Positions 27,363 to 36,801 of a stretch of 64,000 nucleotides of DNA are shown here, piece after piece. Made by a program: the position numbers and the translations under genes. The stretch comes from Methanolobus chelungpuianus (lineage in GTDB: Archaea; Halobacteriota; Methanosarcinia; Methanosarcinales; Methanosarcinaceae), in assembly GCF_024500045.1 (NCBI RefSeq), contig NZ_JTEO01000004.1:682001-746000 (forward strand), written 5' to 3'. Under the pieces are notes generated by a model. That model was not told the origin of the DNA. It was given only the letters and a program-made list of their open reading frames with translations, and did not search any database. Position 1 is the first letter of the stretch, and every line of letters begins with the position of its first letter.

Positions 27363-29312
27363 TTATTTTTCCTCCGTGTATTTTCTTATGTATCCGAATG
27401 GATCGTATTTGCGTCCCCCACCTTCGTAGAATTTACCGAAGAACTCTACATACTGTAACCTGAGTGCATGTAATCCGGGGGCTATTATACTCAGGGCAGT
27501 GTTCAAAGCGTGTCCGAATAGGAACACTACAATCGCAAAGATAGTCATCACACCAATTGGTGATCCGGGCTGCCACATCATCTCAAAGGCGATAAGGTTG
27601 ACAGTTGAGGCAATATAGATGGATGACAATCCGACAGCTATTATACGAGTATAGGACAGAGAATTGCTCAGAAGGGACGGCAACTCTACCGGACCCTTTA
27701 CTCCTTCTCCTTTTACAAGCATGGCTACACCTACAAGGAACACAATGGCCCCTATGATTATCGGTAGCATATCGAGGTAACCAAGCACTGCGAGGAGGAT
27801 GCCAAGCTCTACAACTATCCAGCTGCCTTTCTCGAAGATAGCTGCAGAAATACCGTGTTTCCTCTTCTCATTGATGAAACCCACCACATACCCGAGGTTA
27901 AGGTGGATCAGACCAACAAAAACAGTCGCCACGATGAATGTCATTACAAGGTGAGTCCTGTGCAGGGGGAAACCGATCATTTCACCAGCGGCAAAGGGAC
28001 TTACAAACAATTCCAGGGTTTCAAATCCGGGTATCAGGCCTGGCTCAATACCGTGTTCCCCGTGGTAGCTTGCAAGAGGGAAACCAAGGAACTCGCCATA
28101 TAATATACCAAAGAACAATGTCGATATCTGACAGTAGATAAGAATGTTCATCAGGGGCTTGACTGCATCCGTTGAAACAACCTTTTTGATGATAAGTGCA
28201 CCTATCAGCAGGATAAGGGCGTAACCAATGTCACCAAGGATCATTCCGTACAGGAGTGGGAATGTTATGAATATCAATGCTGAAGGGTCAAGTTCCTTGT
28301 AGGTCGGACGCCCGTAAAGATTCATGATCTCCTGCAGGGGAGACACGATCTTGGGATTGTCGTATTCAATAGGGACCTTCTTGATATCAGGCTTTGTGAT
28401 CTCCTGGGAGGAGACAAATGCACGTCCGTTTGTCGCTGCATTGACAGTGCGCTCAAGCTCTGCATATTGATCCGTAGGGAGCCATCCGTCAATAATGAAA
28501 GAACTTTCCGTGGTTGCGATCCTTAGGGGTGCTTCCGCCTTTTCGATCTCTATGGACAATACCTCGTTGCTTGCAAGAATCAGATCGCTGTATTTGAGCT
28601 TCAGGGCCTCGATCTCAGTATCGATTGCCTGTATCTTTTTGCTGATATCAGCTTCTCTGTTCTCGAGGTCCACCAGCAGTGAAGAAGGGGAACCGGTCAT
28701 ATCGGGAATCTTCGATTCCCTGAAAGAGGTACCTGCGAGCACTTCAGCAATCTGCGGTGCCTTTTCCCGGACAACAAAGAGAACTATTGCGCCAGACTTC
28801 TGATCATAGAACAGCTCATAAGAAGAAGTTATTCTGGCTATATCAGGCTCAACGTTTTCTTTTACGTGACCTGCAAATACAACTAGGTTTTCGTATCCGC
28901 GATAAAGCTCAAGATCCAGGCCAAGATTAGTAAAAGGAAGGATTTCTTTCTTAGAAGAGCCTATGTCCTTAAGCTCAGCTTCCAGCGCATGCTTGTTCTC
29001 AACAAGCACTTCCAGTTCCTGGTCCAGTGTGTCAAGGCAGCTGTCAAGCTGGGAGCAGACCGTAGCAGGATTCTGCTTTGCAACTGCAACGTCCTTTACA
29101 CCAAGCAGGCTTGCAATAGATCGTATCTTGACGAGTCTTTTTGAAACTTCGCTTCCTTTCTCGAACGGCTTGCCTATCTTAAGATCAGAGCCATCCTCAT
29201 TAAAATCTTCTATGTGGAACAGATTAGCTTTATGCAGAGCATCGACCGTTTCTTCAAGGATGTTCTTATGGCCAACTATAACGGCTCGACTCATCTGTTT
29301 TGGCTTAAGCAT
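27363..29312 (-). CDS. atpI: A1AO ATP synthase membrane subunit I (a subunit)
   Basis: A roughly 650-aa V-type a-subunit homologue. The N-terminal half (about residues 1-330) is cytoplasmic and carries coiled coils that contact the stalk. The C-terminal half has about eight membrane helices, beginning near [20 protein letters not shown], with the functional Arg in [12 protein letters not shown]. It forms the ion half-channels with the K ring. ATG at 29312 overlaps the atpH stop and follows GAGGG; a TTG at 29327 would add five residues. Confidence 0.94.
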   Translation of the reverse strand: MLKPKQMSRAVIVGHKNILEETVDALHKANLFHIEDFNEDGSDLKIGKPFEKGSEVSKRLVKIRSIASLLGVKDVAVAKQNPATVCSQLDSCLDTLDQELEVLVENKHALEAELKDIGSSKKEILPFTNLGLDLELYRGYENLVVFAGHVKENVEPDIARITSSYELFYDQKSGAIVLFVVREKAPQIAEVLAGTSFRESKIPDMTGSPSSLLVDLENREADISKKIQAIDTEIEALKLKYSDLILASNEVLSIEIEKAEAPLRIATTESSFIIDGWLPTDQYAELERTVNAATNGRAFVSSQEITKPDIKKVPIEYDNPKIVSPLQEIMNLYGRPTYKELDPSALIFITFPLLYGMILGDIGYALILLIGALIIKKVVSTDAVKPLMNILIYCQISTLFFGILYGEFLGFPLASYHGEHGIEPGLIPGFETLELFVSPFAAGEMIGFPLHRTHLVMTFIVATVFVGLIHLNLGYVVGFINEKRKHGISAAIFEKGSWIVVELGILLAVLGYLDMLPIIIGAIVFLVGVAMLVKGEGVKGPVELPSLLSNSLSYTRIIAVGLSSIYIASTVNLIAFEMMWQPGSPIGVMTIFAIVVFLFGHALNTALSIIAPGLHALRLQYVEFFGKFYEGGGRKYDPFGYIRKYTEEK

Positions 29313-29631
29313 GTACTGCCCTCTCAAATTCAGTCAGTAACATGTCAACTGCTTTATCAACTTTGGAAGATGCCTTCTTTGCGATTGCTTCTGCCTCGCT
29401 TCTGCCTGTCCTGACGATCTCCTCCTTCTCTGCAGAGAGTGTCTCTTCAGCGGATTTGATCGCATTCTGTGCAGATCGATGGGCATCGGCTTCCGCCTGC
29501 TTCAGGATCTCCCTGGCTTCTGCACGTGCACTGGTGATACGGTCCTGTTTACTCTTTGCACCGTTTTCAACCATTTTCCGTGCATTGCCTTCTGCGTCTT
29601 TTATTTCAGACAAGATTTTCTCTTTGGCCAT
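29305..29631 (-). CDS. atpH: A1AO ATP synthase subunit H
   Basis: A 108-aa peripheral-stalk subunit, almost entirely one long Ala/Glu/Lys-rich coiled coil that forms a heterodimer with subunit E. It is the first gene of the operon. A TATA-like TTTATATCCC on the minus strand lies near 29700, and GAGGATTAGC precedes the ATG. Low-complexity helix sequence alone would be weak evidence, but its position at the head of the operon makes the call firm. Confidence 0.9.
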   Translation of the reverse strand: MAKEKILSEIKDAEGNARKMVENGAKSKQDRITSARAEAREILKQAEADAHRSAQNAIKSAEETLSAEKEEIVRTGRSEAEAIAKKASSKVDKAVDMLLTEFERAVHA

Positions 29632-29869
29632 GCTAATCCTCGTGATGATTGATTATAATTATCCCGAATAATTCACTCCCTCTAGTGTTAAATGGGATAT
29701 AAAGGTTTCGTAGACGTGATTCATAAATAGGTAATGATCTTTCATTACAGAGGGAGGGCGAAAAACACCAGCTGTGGCATTATTCGCAAAACTTGCCTCA
29801 TCCCTCTGCAAGCATAAGGACAGCAGTTTCATGTTTCCTATTGTTTTATATAGGGGATCCTGCAGGAGA

Positions 29870-31075
29870 TCAGTCCTTTTGCAGGTCCACTCTCAGGGGA
29901 AGCCGTTCACCCTCAGGTATGGTGTGAATATACTTTTCCCTGAACTGGGGATTACGCATCATGCAATAGTCCGCAGATGACCTGTATGCTGTATGCTTTC
30001 CCATGCGTTCCCATATGACTCCAAGATCCTCTTCGCGGATATTCCCGAAGGAAAGGGGTGTATAGGCACAGGGGAGGACATCGCCGCCTGCAGTGGCATG
30101 CATCCAGCGCCTTCCTGCAAAGCACCCGAACTGGTCAGGTCCCAGGAAATAAGGAAAAGCAGTAACCCTTGGTCCTTCGGGCTTCCGGTTGGCGGACTTC
30201 TGGAAATCGGCCAGGCGCTTCACGTCTTTCTCACCGATGACCTCATCCTCGTGTTCCAGCCAGCGCCCCACGGCCACGATCTCATACACGGACATTTCGT
30301 GCATGCCCATGTCGGCAGCAAACTGGTAGAAGCCATCAAGATCATCTATGTTGTGAGGCGATACCACAACAAAGAGGTCGGCAAGGATGCCTGCGGAGAG
30401 CACGTTCTTCACGCCGTTCACAGTATCCCGGAAAGCTCCTTCGCGTCCTCTCACCCGGTCATGTTCCTTCTCGTCAGGGCTGTCAAGGCTCATGTGTGCA
30501 GCAAAAAGTCCTGCTCTTTTCAATTCGGCTGCCTTCTGCTCGTTCATGGAAAAGCCGGATGTGAAGCAGGCTGCTACAGCACGGCTCTTGTCCACGGCAT
30601 CGACCATCCTGGCCAGATCCTTGCGCAGCATTGTCTCTCCGCCATCAAATGAAATATAATAAGTTCCAAGATCAAGAGCCCTGTTAACCGCACCATTGAT
30701 CTCATCGATCGTCAGTTCAGGGTCTGCAACGATGCCTGCAGCACCGCAGTGTATGCAGTTGTTCGGACATCTGCCTGTGATGCCGATGGAAAATTGATCC
30801 GGCACTCTCTTCTTTAGAATGGAGGCAACCTGTGCACTGATCATCCTGTTGAACACCTCTCCGGGCATGGGAGGGACCCAGGTGGAGAAGGTTATGCTCT
30901 CTTCCTCGGACAGGATCGGCTTTTCTTCCTGAAATATGCTGTTTATGCGTTTAATTATGGGTTTTGCCACTGCAGACAGGGGCCCTTCGGTGTCAAGTAC
31001 GACCTTACCATCTTCAGTGTTTGCATTGACTTTTATTACTGACTTATCATATACTCTCATGGATACACCTGGCAT
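29870..31075 (-). CDS. Radical SAM protein with C-terminal cysteine cluster, function unknown
   Basis: A 401-aa radical SAM enzyme. The [4Fe-4S]-binding motif C-x3-C-x2-C is in TGRCPNNCIHCGAAG near residue 105. The SAM-binding GGE is in SFDGGETMLRKDL. A C-terminal region with further Cys residues (GCFAGRR, VLPCAYTPL, YCMMRN) resembles a SPASM-type accessory-cluster domain. The first 100 residues are an extra N-terminal domain that I do not recognise. It is the last gene of a minus-strand operon with a polyprenyl synthase, CcmE and a CcmD-like peptide, so it may act in quinone-like carrier (methanophenazine) or cytochrome biosynthesis; that is inference. It is not AhbC by its N-terminal pattern, though AhbC cannot be excluded fully. 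Confidence 0.85.
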   Translation of the reverse strand: MPGVSMRVYDKSVIKVNANTEDGKVVLDTEGPLSAVAKPIIKRINSIFQEEKPILSEEESITFSTWVPPMPGEVFNRMISAQVASILKKRVPDQFSIGITGRCPNNCIHCGAAGIVADPELTIDEINGAVNRALDLGTYYISFDGGETMLRKDLARMVDAVDKSRAVAACFTSGFSMNEQKAAELKRAGLFAAHMSLDSPDEKEHDRVRGREGAFRDTVNGVKNVLSAGILADLFVVVSPHNIDDLDGFYQFAADMGMHEMSVYEIVAVGRWLEHEDEVIGEKDVKRLADFQKSANRKPEGPRVTAFPYFLGPDQFGCFAGRRWMHATAGGDVLPCAYTPLSFGNIREEDLGVIWERMGKHTAYRSSADYCMMRNPQFREKYIHTIPEGERLPLRVDLQKD

Positions 31076-31097
31076 ATAAAAAGGATTTAAAAGGCGT

Positions 31098-32003
31098 TCA
31101 GCCTGTCCCGAGGACGCTTTCGGGCAGCATGTCTACTGTGATCAGGTTGGTTACCAGGAGGAGCTTGTCCTTTGCAACAGAATCACTGAAGTTATCCAGT
31201 ATCCCCTTTGCCTTATTGACATGGATGAGAACCTCCCTGACCGTAAGAATCACCGCCTCTTCGCGACCGAAGCTTCTTTCGTAAAGCAGTGGCAGAGTGA
31301 CGGATTCAAAGTTTGACTGCTTATCCTCAAGCCTGTTCAGATATTCAAGCAGGTCATCCACTATCTGGTATGCGTTGCCGACGCTTTCGCCGAATGACCT
31401 GAACATCATTGCCTTTTCCCTGTCGGCGCCCGCAACATAGGCACCGATGGCAGCACTTGCAGCAAAAAGGGAAGCCGTCTTCTTGCTTATGCATTCATAG
31501 TAGTTCTGCCTGCCAAATTCCGTCCCGTTACTGGAAATATCAATGGTCTCACCCTCGGCCATATACATGCCGGCTCTGCCGAACTCAAGCACTGAATCCG
31601 TACCGTAGGAAGATATCAGGGATATGGCTTTCGATATAAGGAAATCGCCGCACAGTATGGCTGCAGGAACACCGTATTTCTTATGGGCCGATTCGACACC
31701 CCTGCGAATAATGCCGTCATCAAGTACATCATCGTGTATGAGGGATGCAGAGTGAATGAGCTCGATGGCAAGAGCCGCATTGACGCTTTTGTCGCGGTGG
31801 CCTCCGCATATCTCAGTGCATAGCATCAGTATGATCGGCCGGATACTTTTGCCACCGGAGCTACAGACATGCAGCAGCATCTTCTTCATTTTCGAGCCGT
31901 CATCCATGCAGGCAACCAGACCGTCCATTGAAGCCTTTATCAGCCGGTATTCTTCAAGGTTCTCTATTTCCATCATAACGTCCCGTTTTCTGGTGTCACT
32001 CAC
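31098..32003 (-). CDS. Polyprenyl diphosphate synthase (trans-type)
   Basis: A 301-aa head-to-tail prenyltransferase. The first Asp-rich motif is seen as LIHDDVLDDGIIRRG. The second is QIVDDLLEY, of the form D-D-x2-E in place of the classical D-D-x2-D, which is unusual. GGKSIRPIIL matches the region preceding motif one. In Methanosarcina a geranylfarnesyl diphosphate synthase of this family makes the C25 chain of methanophenazine; the neighbours (CcmE, radical SAM, heme operon) fit that rather than the lipid GGPP synthase. GTG at 32003 overlaps the ccmE end; ATG at 31976 is an alternative. Chain length cannot be stated with confidence. Confidence 0.82.
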   Translation of the reverse strand: MSDTRKRDVMMEIENLEEYRLIKASMDGLVACMDDGSKMKKMLLHVCSSGGKSIRPIILMLCTEICGGHRDKSVNAALAIELIHSASLIHDDVLDDGIIRRGVESAHKKYGVPAAILCGDFLISKAISLISSYGTDSVLEFGRAGMYMAEGETIDISSNGTEFGRQNYYECISKKTASLFAASAAIGAYVAGADREKAMMFRSFGESVGNAYQIVDDLLEYLNRLEDKQSNFESVTLPLLYERSFGREEAVILTVREVLIHVNKAKGILDNFSDSVAKDKLLLVTNLITVDMLPESVLGTG

Positions 32004-32376
32004 TATACTTTGAAGGGCATCCCATAACTATCTTATTAGCCTCGATCCTGCTTTCGGATACCATCCTGCCGCTGACTGTCAGGCCTGCGCCCTCTGCCAG
32101 GTTTGCAGGAAGGACGCCGGTGTAGACCACCTCTACCTCGTATGCCTCATCCTCCGGATCCTCCAGCATGAACGAGATACCTGATGTCGAGACATCAAGA
32201 GTGCCATTCTTCACAGTACCCATTGTATTTACGTTGTGACCCACATACTTATCCGGGTCTTCCAGCAGTTCTGAGACCAGCAGATATCCCTGCGAAAAGT
32301 CCACGTTCCACAGACCTGCAATACCTACGACGGCAATAAAGGCAATTGCAAGCATGGTCTTGTGTTTTTTATCCAT
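31996..32376 (-). CDS. ccmE: Cytochrome c maturation protein CcmE, archaeal C-x3-Y type
   Basis: A 126-aa periplasm-facing heme chaperone: one N-terminal membrane helix (LAIAFIAVVGIAGLW), then an OB-fold beta barrel (YVGHNVNTMGTVKNG; VVYTGVLPANLAEGAGLTVSG). The heme-attaching residue is Cys in GCPSKYSE at the C-terminus, the C-x3-Y variant known from archaea and some sulfate reducers, not the H-x3-Y of classical CcmE. It would hand heme to apocytochrome c, consistent with a c-type cytochrome-containing methanogen. Immediately preceded by the CcmD-like peptide, overlapping the prenyl synthase start. Confidence 0.9.
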   Translation of the reverse strand: MDKKHKTMLAIAFIAVVGIAGLWNVDFSQGYLLVSELLEDPDKYVGHNVNTMGTVKNGTLDVSTSGISFMLEDPEDEAYEVEVVYTGVLPANLAEGAGLTVSGRMVSESRIEANKIVMGCPSKYSE

Positions 32377-32397
32377 TTGAGCACCTATAGTATCCGA

Positions 32398-32514
32398 CTA
32401 TTCGTTCATGTTCCTGTGCTTCTTGACCAGGGAAGTACGGGTACGTATAAGGTGAAGGATATATGCAGCCAGAACGACCCAGGCAGATGCAAGTGCAAGA
32501 TTCAAGGCGTTAAT
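32398..32514 (-). CDS. CcmD-like small membrane peptide
   Basis: A 35-38-aa frame with one hydrophobic helix (LALASAWVVLAAYILHLI), then a basic tail (RTRTSLVKKHRNM): the size and topology of CcmD, the accessory peptide of cytochrome c maturation. It lies 21 nt upstream of ccmE. The start is odd: GAGGTGA sits about 6 nt before an ATT at 32514, while the nearest conventional start is TTG at 32505, 15 nt from the site. An ATG in between leads to an immediate stop in another frame. I infer ATT or TTG initiation. Upstream, AGTTATATTG on the minus strand (about 32547) is the probable TATA box. Confidence 0.55.
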   Translation of the reverse strand: MNALNLALASAWVVLAAYILHLIRTRTSLVKKHRNMNE

Positions 32515-32668
32515 ACATGTTCACCTCTATATTACTTTTGATACAATATAACTCTACTAAGATGATTACCGACAAGAATAAACAGCCTGCTGCAGCTTTG
32601 CATGGCTTGGACATTATTGTACCGATGACTAATTATTAATATGGGTGCGGACTAGTATAGCCCCATCC

Positions 32669-32676
32669 TATATAAG
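32669..32676 (+). promoter_or_regulatory. TATA box of heme operon
   Basis: TATATAAG lies 31 nt upstream of the ATG at 32707, predicting transcription start near 32697-32700 and a leader of only about 8-10 nt. No Shine-Dalgarno precedes the ATG, consistent with a nearly leaderless message. The divergent ccm operon promoter lies about 120 bp away. Confidence 0.55.
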
Positions 32677-32706
32677 CAGAGTGGAACTTTCATCGAAACA
32701 TATAAA

Positions 32707-33762
32707 ATGATCAACATGGCCAGACCTCCAAGACTCATAGCATGGGAAACCACTGCAGGCTGCAACCTGTCCTGCAGGCACTGCCGGGGATCATCGACAT
32801 CCCAGAAACCAGCGGGCGAGCTTAGTACCAAGGAAGCTATGCGCTTCATTGATGAGATATCCGGTATGGGTAAGCCCATATTGATACTCAGTGGCGGTGA
32901 GCCTCTTGTCAGGGACGACATATATGAACTTGCCACATATGCAAACGGAAAAGGTCTCCCTGTCGCACTCGCGACCAACGGGACCCTTGTTACTCCTGAG
33001 GTGGCCTCAAGCCTGAAAGAAGTGGGTATCAGGAGGATCAGTGTGAGCCTTGATGGTGCAAGCCCTGGAACGCATGATGATTTCAGATGCATGCCCGGGG
33101 CCTTTGAAGGGGCAATGCGTGGAATCGACGCCATCAGGGAGGCAGGCATCAGCTTCCAGATCAATACAACTGTCACTAAGCGCAACCTTGCGGAAATACC
33201 AGCTATCCTCGAAATGGCAACTGAGATCGGGGCCGAGGCGCTGCACATCTTCCTGCTGGTTCCCACAGGCAGGGGCAAGGAGCTCGAGGATGAGGAAATA
33301 CCTCCGGTCGAGTATGAAAGAGTGCTCAACTGGTTCTATGACCAGCAGAAAACTGCGCAGATACAGCTCAAAGCGACCTGCGCTCCCCATTACTTCAGGA
33401 TAATGCGCCAGCGTGCCAAAAAAGAAGGCGTCGAGATAAATGTCAAAACGCACGGATACGAAGCCATGACAAAAGGATGTCTCGGAGGCACCGGGTTCTG
33501 CTTTGTATCAAGTATCGGGGAGGTCTATCCCTGCGGATACCTGCCTGCACTTGCCGGCAACATAAAAGATCAGTCTTTCAGCGATATATGGGAGAGCTCC
33601 CGGGTCTTCAACGACCTCCGGGATCCCTCAAGGCTGAAAGGGAAGTGCGGGGACTGCGAATACAATAAGGTGTGTGCAGGATGCCGGGCACGCGCCTATG
33701 CAGCCACAGGAGATTACCTGGCTGAGGAACCCTACTGCATATACACACCCAAAAGACAGTGA
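32707..33762 (+). CDS. ahbD: Heme synthase AhbD (Fe-coproporphyrin decarboxylase, radical SAM)
   Basis: A 351-aa radical SAM enzyme catalysing the last step of siroheme-dependent heme synthesis, oxidative decarboxylation of the two propionates of Fe-coproporphyrin III. The start PPRLIAWETTAGCNLSCRHC holds C-x3-C-x2-C in the form typical of AhbD. ILSGGEPL is the SAM-binding motif. The C-terminal accessory-cluster cysteines run from GCLGGTGFCF through VYPCGYLP to KCGDCEYNKVCAGC, matching the two auxiliary clusters described for Methanosarcina barkeri AhbD. It opens the operon with ahbA and ahbB, whose products act earlier. No clear AhbC is in the window. Confidence 0.85.
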   Translation: MINMARPPRLIAWETTAGCNLSCRHCRGSSTSQKPAGELSTKEAMRFIDEISGMGKPILILSGGEPLVRDDIYELATYANGKGLPVALATNGTLVTPEVASSLKEVGIRRISVSLDGASPGTHDDFRCMPGAFEGAMRGIDAIREAGISFQINTTVTKRNLAEIPAILEMATEIGAEALHIFLLVPTGRGKELEDEEIPPVEYERVLNWFYDQQKTAQIQLKATCAPHYFRIMRQRAKKEGVEINVKTHGYEAMTKGCLGGTGFCFVSSIGEVYPCGYLPALAGNIKDQSFSDIWESSRVFNDLRDPSRLKGKCGDCEYNKVCAGCRARAYAATGDYLAEEPYCIYTPKRQ

Positions 33763-33767
33763 TCCCA

Positions 33768-34223
33768 ATGATATACCTTGATGAAACGGACAAAAAGATA
33801 CTCAACACCATACAACATGAGTTTCCACTTGACACTCATCCATTCCTTAAACTGGGGGAGGGGCTGGAGATCAGCGAAGAAGAGATCCTCACTCGTCTCA
33901 GGAGGCTGCAGGAGGAAGGAGCGGTCCGGAAAATAGGCCCGGTCATCAACCGTAACCGGGTGGGAGGCACCAGTACCCTTGTAGCGGTGAAGGTACCCGA
34001 GGAAATGATCGACAAGGTCGCAGATTACATCGATGAGTATGCAGAGGTATCCCATAACTACCTCCGTCCGGACATATACAATGTGTGGTTCACGCTGTCT
34101 GCATCCGATGAGGAGAGGATACAGGAGATCCTCCGGGAGCTCAGCCAGAAGACGGGTCTTGAGTTTGTCAACCTGCCTACGGTACGATTGTTCAAGATAG
34201 GCGTCAGGTTCAATATCAGATGA
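33768..34223 (+). CDS. ahbA: Siroheme decarboxylase subunit (AhbA-like, Lrp/AsnC fold)
   Basis: A 151-aa protein with an N-terminal winged helix (LDETDKKILNTIQHEF ... LRRLQEEGAVRKIG) and a C-terminal Lrp/AsnC-type ligand domain. In this context it is a subunit of siroheme decarboxylase, which converts siroheme to 12,18-didecarboxysiroheme. HNYLRPDIYNVWFTL is the AhbA-type active-site region, as in NirD/L proteins. ATG at 33768 lies 5 nt after the ahbD stop; a GTG at 33759 is possible. Its stop overlaps the ahbB ATG. The A/B assignment is less certain than the function. Confidence 0.85.
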   Translation: MIYLDETDKKILNTIQHEFPLDTHPFLKLGEGLEISEEEILTRLRRLQEEGAVRKIGPVINRNRVGGTSTLVAVKVPEEMIDKVADYIDEYAEVSHNYLRPDIYNVWFTLSASDEERIQEILRELSQKTGLEFVNLPTVRLFKIGVRFNIR

Positions 34224-34711
34224 AAACAGGTCAAAGTTATCAGGTAAAAGATATGGATGCAACCGATGAAATGATACTGAAGGCCACCCAGGATGGCATA
34301 CCGCTCACAGGATCACCTTTCAGGCATATCGCAGAAAAGCTGGGGCTCACTGAGGAAGAGGTAGTGGAAAGGATACGCCTGATGAAAGAAAAGGGGATAA
34401 TAAGACGATTTGGCGCATCTATCGGACACAGGGACATAGGTATTGTGGCCAATGCCATGTGTGTCTGGAATGTCCCTGATGGAATGGTGGAGGATATAGG
34501 GAGGATAATGGCCTCCTTCCCCGAGGTAACCCACTGCTACGAAAGACCACGGCATCCAGGATGGGACTACAACCTCTTTACAATGGTCCATTCCTATACA
34601 AGGAACGATTGTGAAGAAGTGGCTGCAAGGATCTCGCAGTCCACCGGCATACAGGATTACAGACTCCTGTTCAGCGAGCGCGAGTTCAAGAAGACTGGTG
34701 TCCGCCTCTGA
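34220..34711 (+). CDS. ahbB: Siroheme decarboxylase subunit (AhbB-like, Lrp/AsnC fold)
   Basis: A 163-aa partner of the previous protein. A winged helix (MDATDEMILKATQDGIPLTG; KEKGIIRRFGASIGHRDIG) precedes the ligand domain, whose HCYERPRHPGWDYNLFTMVH carries the AhbB-type pattern. The two form the heterodimeric siroheme decarboxylase; neither should act as a gene regulator despite automatic AsnC annotations. The ATG overlaps the ahbA stop (ATGA), indicating translational coupling. Confidence 0.85.
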   Translation: MKTGQSYQVKDMDATDEMILKATQDGIPLTGSPFRHIAEKLGLTEEEVVERIRLMKEKGIIRRFGASIGHRDIGIVANAMCVWNVPDGMVEDIGRIMASFPEVTHCYERPRHPGWDYNLFTMVHSYTRNDCEEVAARISQSTGIQDYRLLFSEREFKKTGVRL

Positions 34712-34770
34712 ACTGTCGCAACGTTTAACTAAGTTCCGGTTCAAGGCAAATGAAATCCGGAGAGAACCGC

Positions 34771-35445
34771 ATGGCACAAGAAAACTGCTTTCTTCCACTG
34801 CTGATAGATATGTCCGGCCGCAGGATAGTCATCTTCGGCGGCGGTTCCGTGGGCGAACGCAAAGCGCAACTGTTTTCCAGATATGCAGACGTAACGGTCA
34901 TCAGCAGGGATTTCACTCCCTGCATCCGCCAGATGCACTCAGCAGGCGATCTTTCACTTGTGGAGGCTGATGCCGGAGGACTTAGTGCTGCCCGGCTGGA
35001 CAAGTTCCTTGAAGATGCATTCCTTGTCATACCTGCAACCAGTGACAGGGCTGTCAATGAACGTATCACATCTGCTGCAAGGAGGAAGAACATACTCTCA
35101 AACCAGGTCGATGCTGTCGGGGATGTCACGGTTCCCTCGATCATAAAAAAGGGCGACCTTACCATCAGCATATCGACTTCCGGCTCAAGTCCTGCGTTTT
35201 CGAGATTTGTCCGGCAAAGGATCGAAGAGGTCATAACCCCTCAGTTCTCAGACATGATAAGGGTCCAGGAAAACCTCCGGACATACCTTAAAGAGAATGT
35301 GCCCGGGCAGAAGGACAGGAAGGAAATGCTCTGGCAGGTACTGGAAAGCAGCGAGGTATGGGAAGCTCTCCAGGTGTCCTACGAAAAAGGGTATAATGTA
35401 GCACTTGGTATTATAAGTGAAAAAATAAACGGGAAAGTCCGATAA
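34771..35445 (+). CDS. sirC: Precorrin-2 dehydrogenase / siroheme synthase N-terminal type
   Basis: A 224-aa enzyme of the CysG N-terminal/Met8/SirC family that oxidises precorrin-2 to sirohydrochlorin and may insert iron, giving the siroheme substrate of AhbAB. The NAD-binding Rossmann motif is IVIFGGGSVGERKAQLF. The dimerisation part shows TSGSSPAFSRFVRQRIEE. GGAG lies 8 nt before ATG 34771, which is preferred over the ATG at 34750. No CobA-type methyltransferase domain is fused, and none is present in the window. Ferrochelatase activity is inferred. Confidence 0.88.
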   Translation: MAQENCFLPLLIDMSGRRIVIFGGGSVGERKAQLFSRYADVTVISRDFTPCIRQMHSAGDLSLVEADAGGLSAARLDKFLEDAFLVIPATSDRAVNERITSAARRKNILSNQVDAVGDVTVPSIIKKGDLTISISTSGSSPAFSRFVRQRIEEVITPQFSDMIRVQENLRTYLKENVPGQKDRKEMLWQVLESSEVWEALQVSYEKGYNVALGIISEKINGKVR

Positions 35446-35502
35446 CATGTCTGGTCATAAAAAGTTTTCAGCATTGAGAAAGAACATGCGTGGTGAGTCC
35501 CA

Positions 35503-36801
35503 ATGACTGAGATATCCAGCATGGTCATCACCCATTCCAGGGCAAGCGTGGAAGAGATGGAAGAGGTATGGGACGGGGACCTTGAGAATATCCTAAGGGA
35601 CATATATTCCAATGAACTCGTTCATGAATGTGCAGTCCTTAAGACATGCAACCGGATTGAGATGTACGTTGTCTCCAATAAGGGCAGCAGCGTAATGTTC
35701 CAGTTTGCAAAGAAGCTGGGGCTTTCATCCAATATCATCGACTTCTACGACCACGAGGAATCCATTATGCATCTGCTGAGACTCTCTTCCGGCCTTGAGT
35801 CGATGATTATCGGCGAGGACCAGATACTTGGTCAGATAAAGGATCTCTACCAGGTTGCAAAGAACCTCGGCACTACGGGGAGGACTCTGGACACGGCATT
35901 CAGTAAAGCTATCCAGGTAGGTAAGAGGGTCAGGACGGAGACAGACATCAACAGGGGAGCCCTCTCGATCGCATCTGCTGCTGTCGACCTGGCAGAGGAT
36001 ACGGTAGGCGACCTCAAGAACAAGATGGTGCTTGTGATCGGTACCGGGGAAATGGGAACCCTTGTCACGAGGGCTCTCTCTCACAGGGAGATCGAGCTGA
36101 TGTATATCGCTAACCGTACCTATGCCGCAGCAAAGAAGCTTGCTGACGATATGGGAGGTCACGCAGTGCACTTTGACCAGATAGAAGAGAACCTGAAGAA
36201 AGCCGACGTTGTCATCTGTGCCACCGGTGCGCCTCACTTTGTGCTCAGGCACGAGCAGGTGAAAAAGGCAATGGAATCCCGGGAGAAAGCACTCCTCCTT
36301 ATCGATATTGCAAACCCCCGGGACATAGAGCCCAGCATCGGCACGATCCCGCTGGTCACACTATATAATATAGATAACCTGCGTGTCATCAATGAGAAGA
36401 ATCTGGAGATGAGGATGGAGGAGGCCAAGAAGGCCCAGGCCATCATTGACGAGGAGTTCGGCCTTCTGATAAGGCAATACAAGCGCCAGAGAGCCGATCA
36501 TATCATTTCGGGGATGTATGCCCAGTACTACCGGGTACGCAGCCAGGAAAAGGAACGTGCCCTGACAAAGCTTGGCGCATATCACACGATAGGGGATATA
36601 GAGCAGAAGATAATCGATGATATGACCAATTCCATTGTCAACAAGATACTCTCGGAGCCAACGAAGGCCCTGAGGGATGCAGCAGAATTATGTGATGACC
36701 AGATGCTGGATATGGCCTTCAGGCTGTTCAACGTAGATAGATGCAACGAGAAAAAGAGAATAAAAGGAGAGTTGCCGCCATGTTCCCGGAAATCAGAATG
36801 A
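35503..36801 (+). CDS. hemA: Glutamyl-tRNA reductase
   Basis: A 432-aa enzyme that reduces Glu-tRNA to glutamate-1-semialdehyde with NADPH, the entry to the C5 tetrapyrrole pathway. The catalytic Cys is in [10 protein letters not shown] near residue 48. [17 protein letters not shown] is the family signature. The NADPH Rossmann motif is [12 protein letters not shown], and the C-terminal dimerisation helix is present. The last residues are extended and overlap the hemB ribosome binding site and start. Confidence 0.95.
   Translation: MTEISSMVITHSRASVEEMEEVWDGDLENILRDIYSNELVHECAVLKTCNRIEMYVVSNKGSSVMFQFAKKLGLSSNIIDFYDHEESIMHLLRLSSGLESMIIGEDQILGQIKDLYQVAKNLGTTGRTLDTAFSKAIQVGKRVRTETDINRGALSIASAAVDLAEDTVGDLKNKMVLVIGTGEMGTLVTRALSHREIELMYIANRTYAAAKKLADDMGGHAVHFDQIEENLKKADVVICATGAPHFVLRHEQVKKAMESREKALLLIDIANPRDIEPSIGTIPLVTLYNIDNLRVINEKNLEMRMEEAKKAQAIIDEEFGLLIRQYKRQRADHIISGMYAQYYRVRSQEKERALTKLGAYHTIGDIEQKIIDDMTNSIVNKILSEPTKALRDAAELCDDQMLDMAFRLFNVDRCNEKKRIKGELPPCSRKSE

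Noticed and set aside
29870-31075. AhbC (didecarboxysiroheme deacetylase)
   Set aside because: The unusual N-terminal domain, the cluster motif context and the prenyl synthase neighbourhood do not fit AhbC as I know it. Not fully excluded.
33768-34711. Two Lrp/AsnC transcription regulators
   Set aside because: Position between ahbD and sirC and the HNYLRP and HCYERP motifs identify siroheme decarboxylase subunits.
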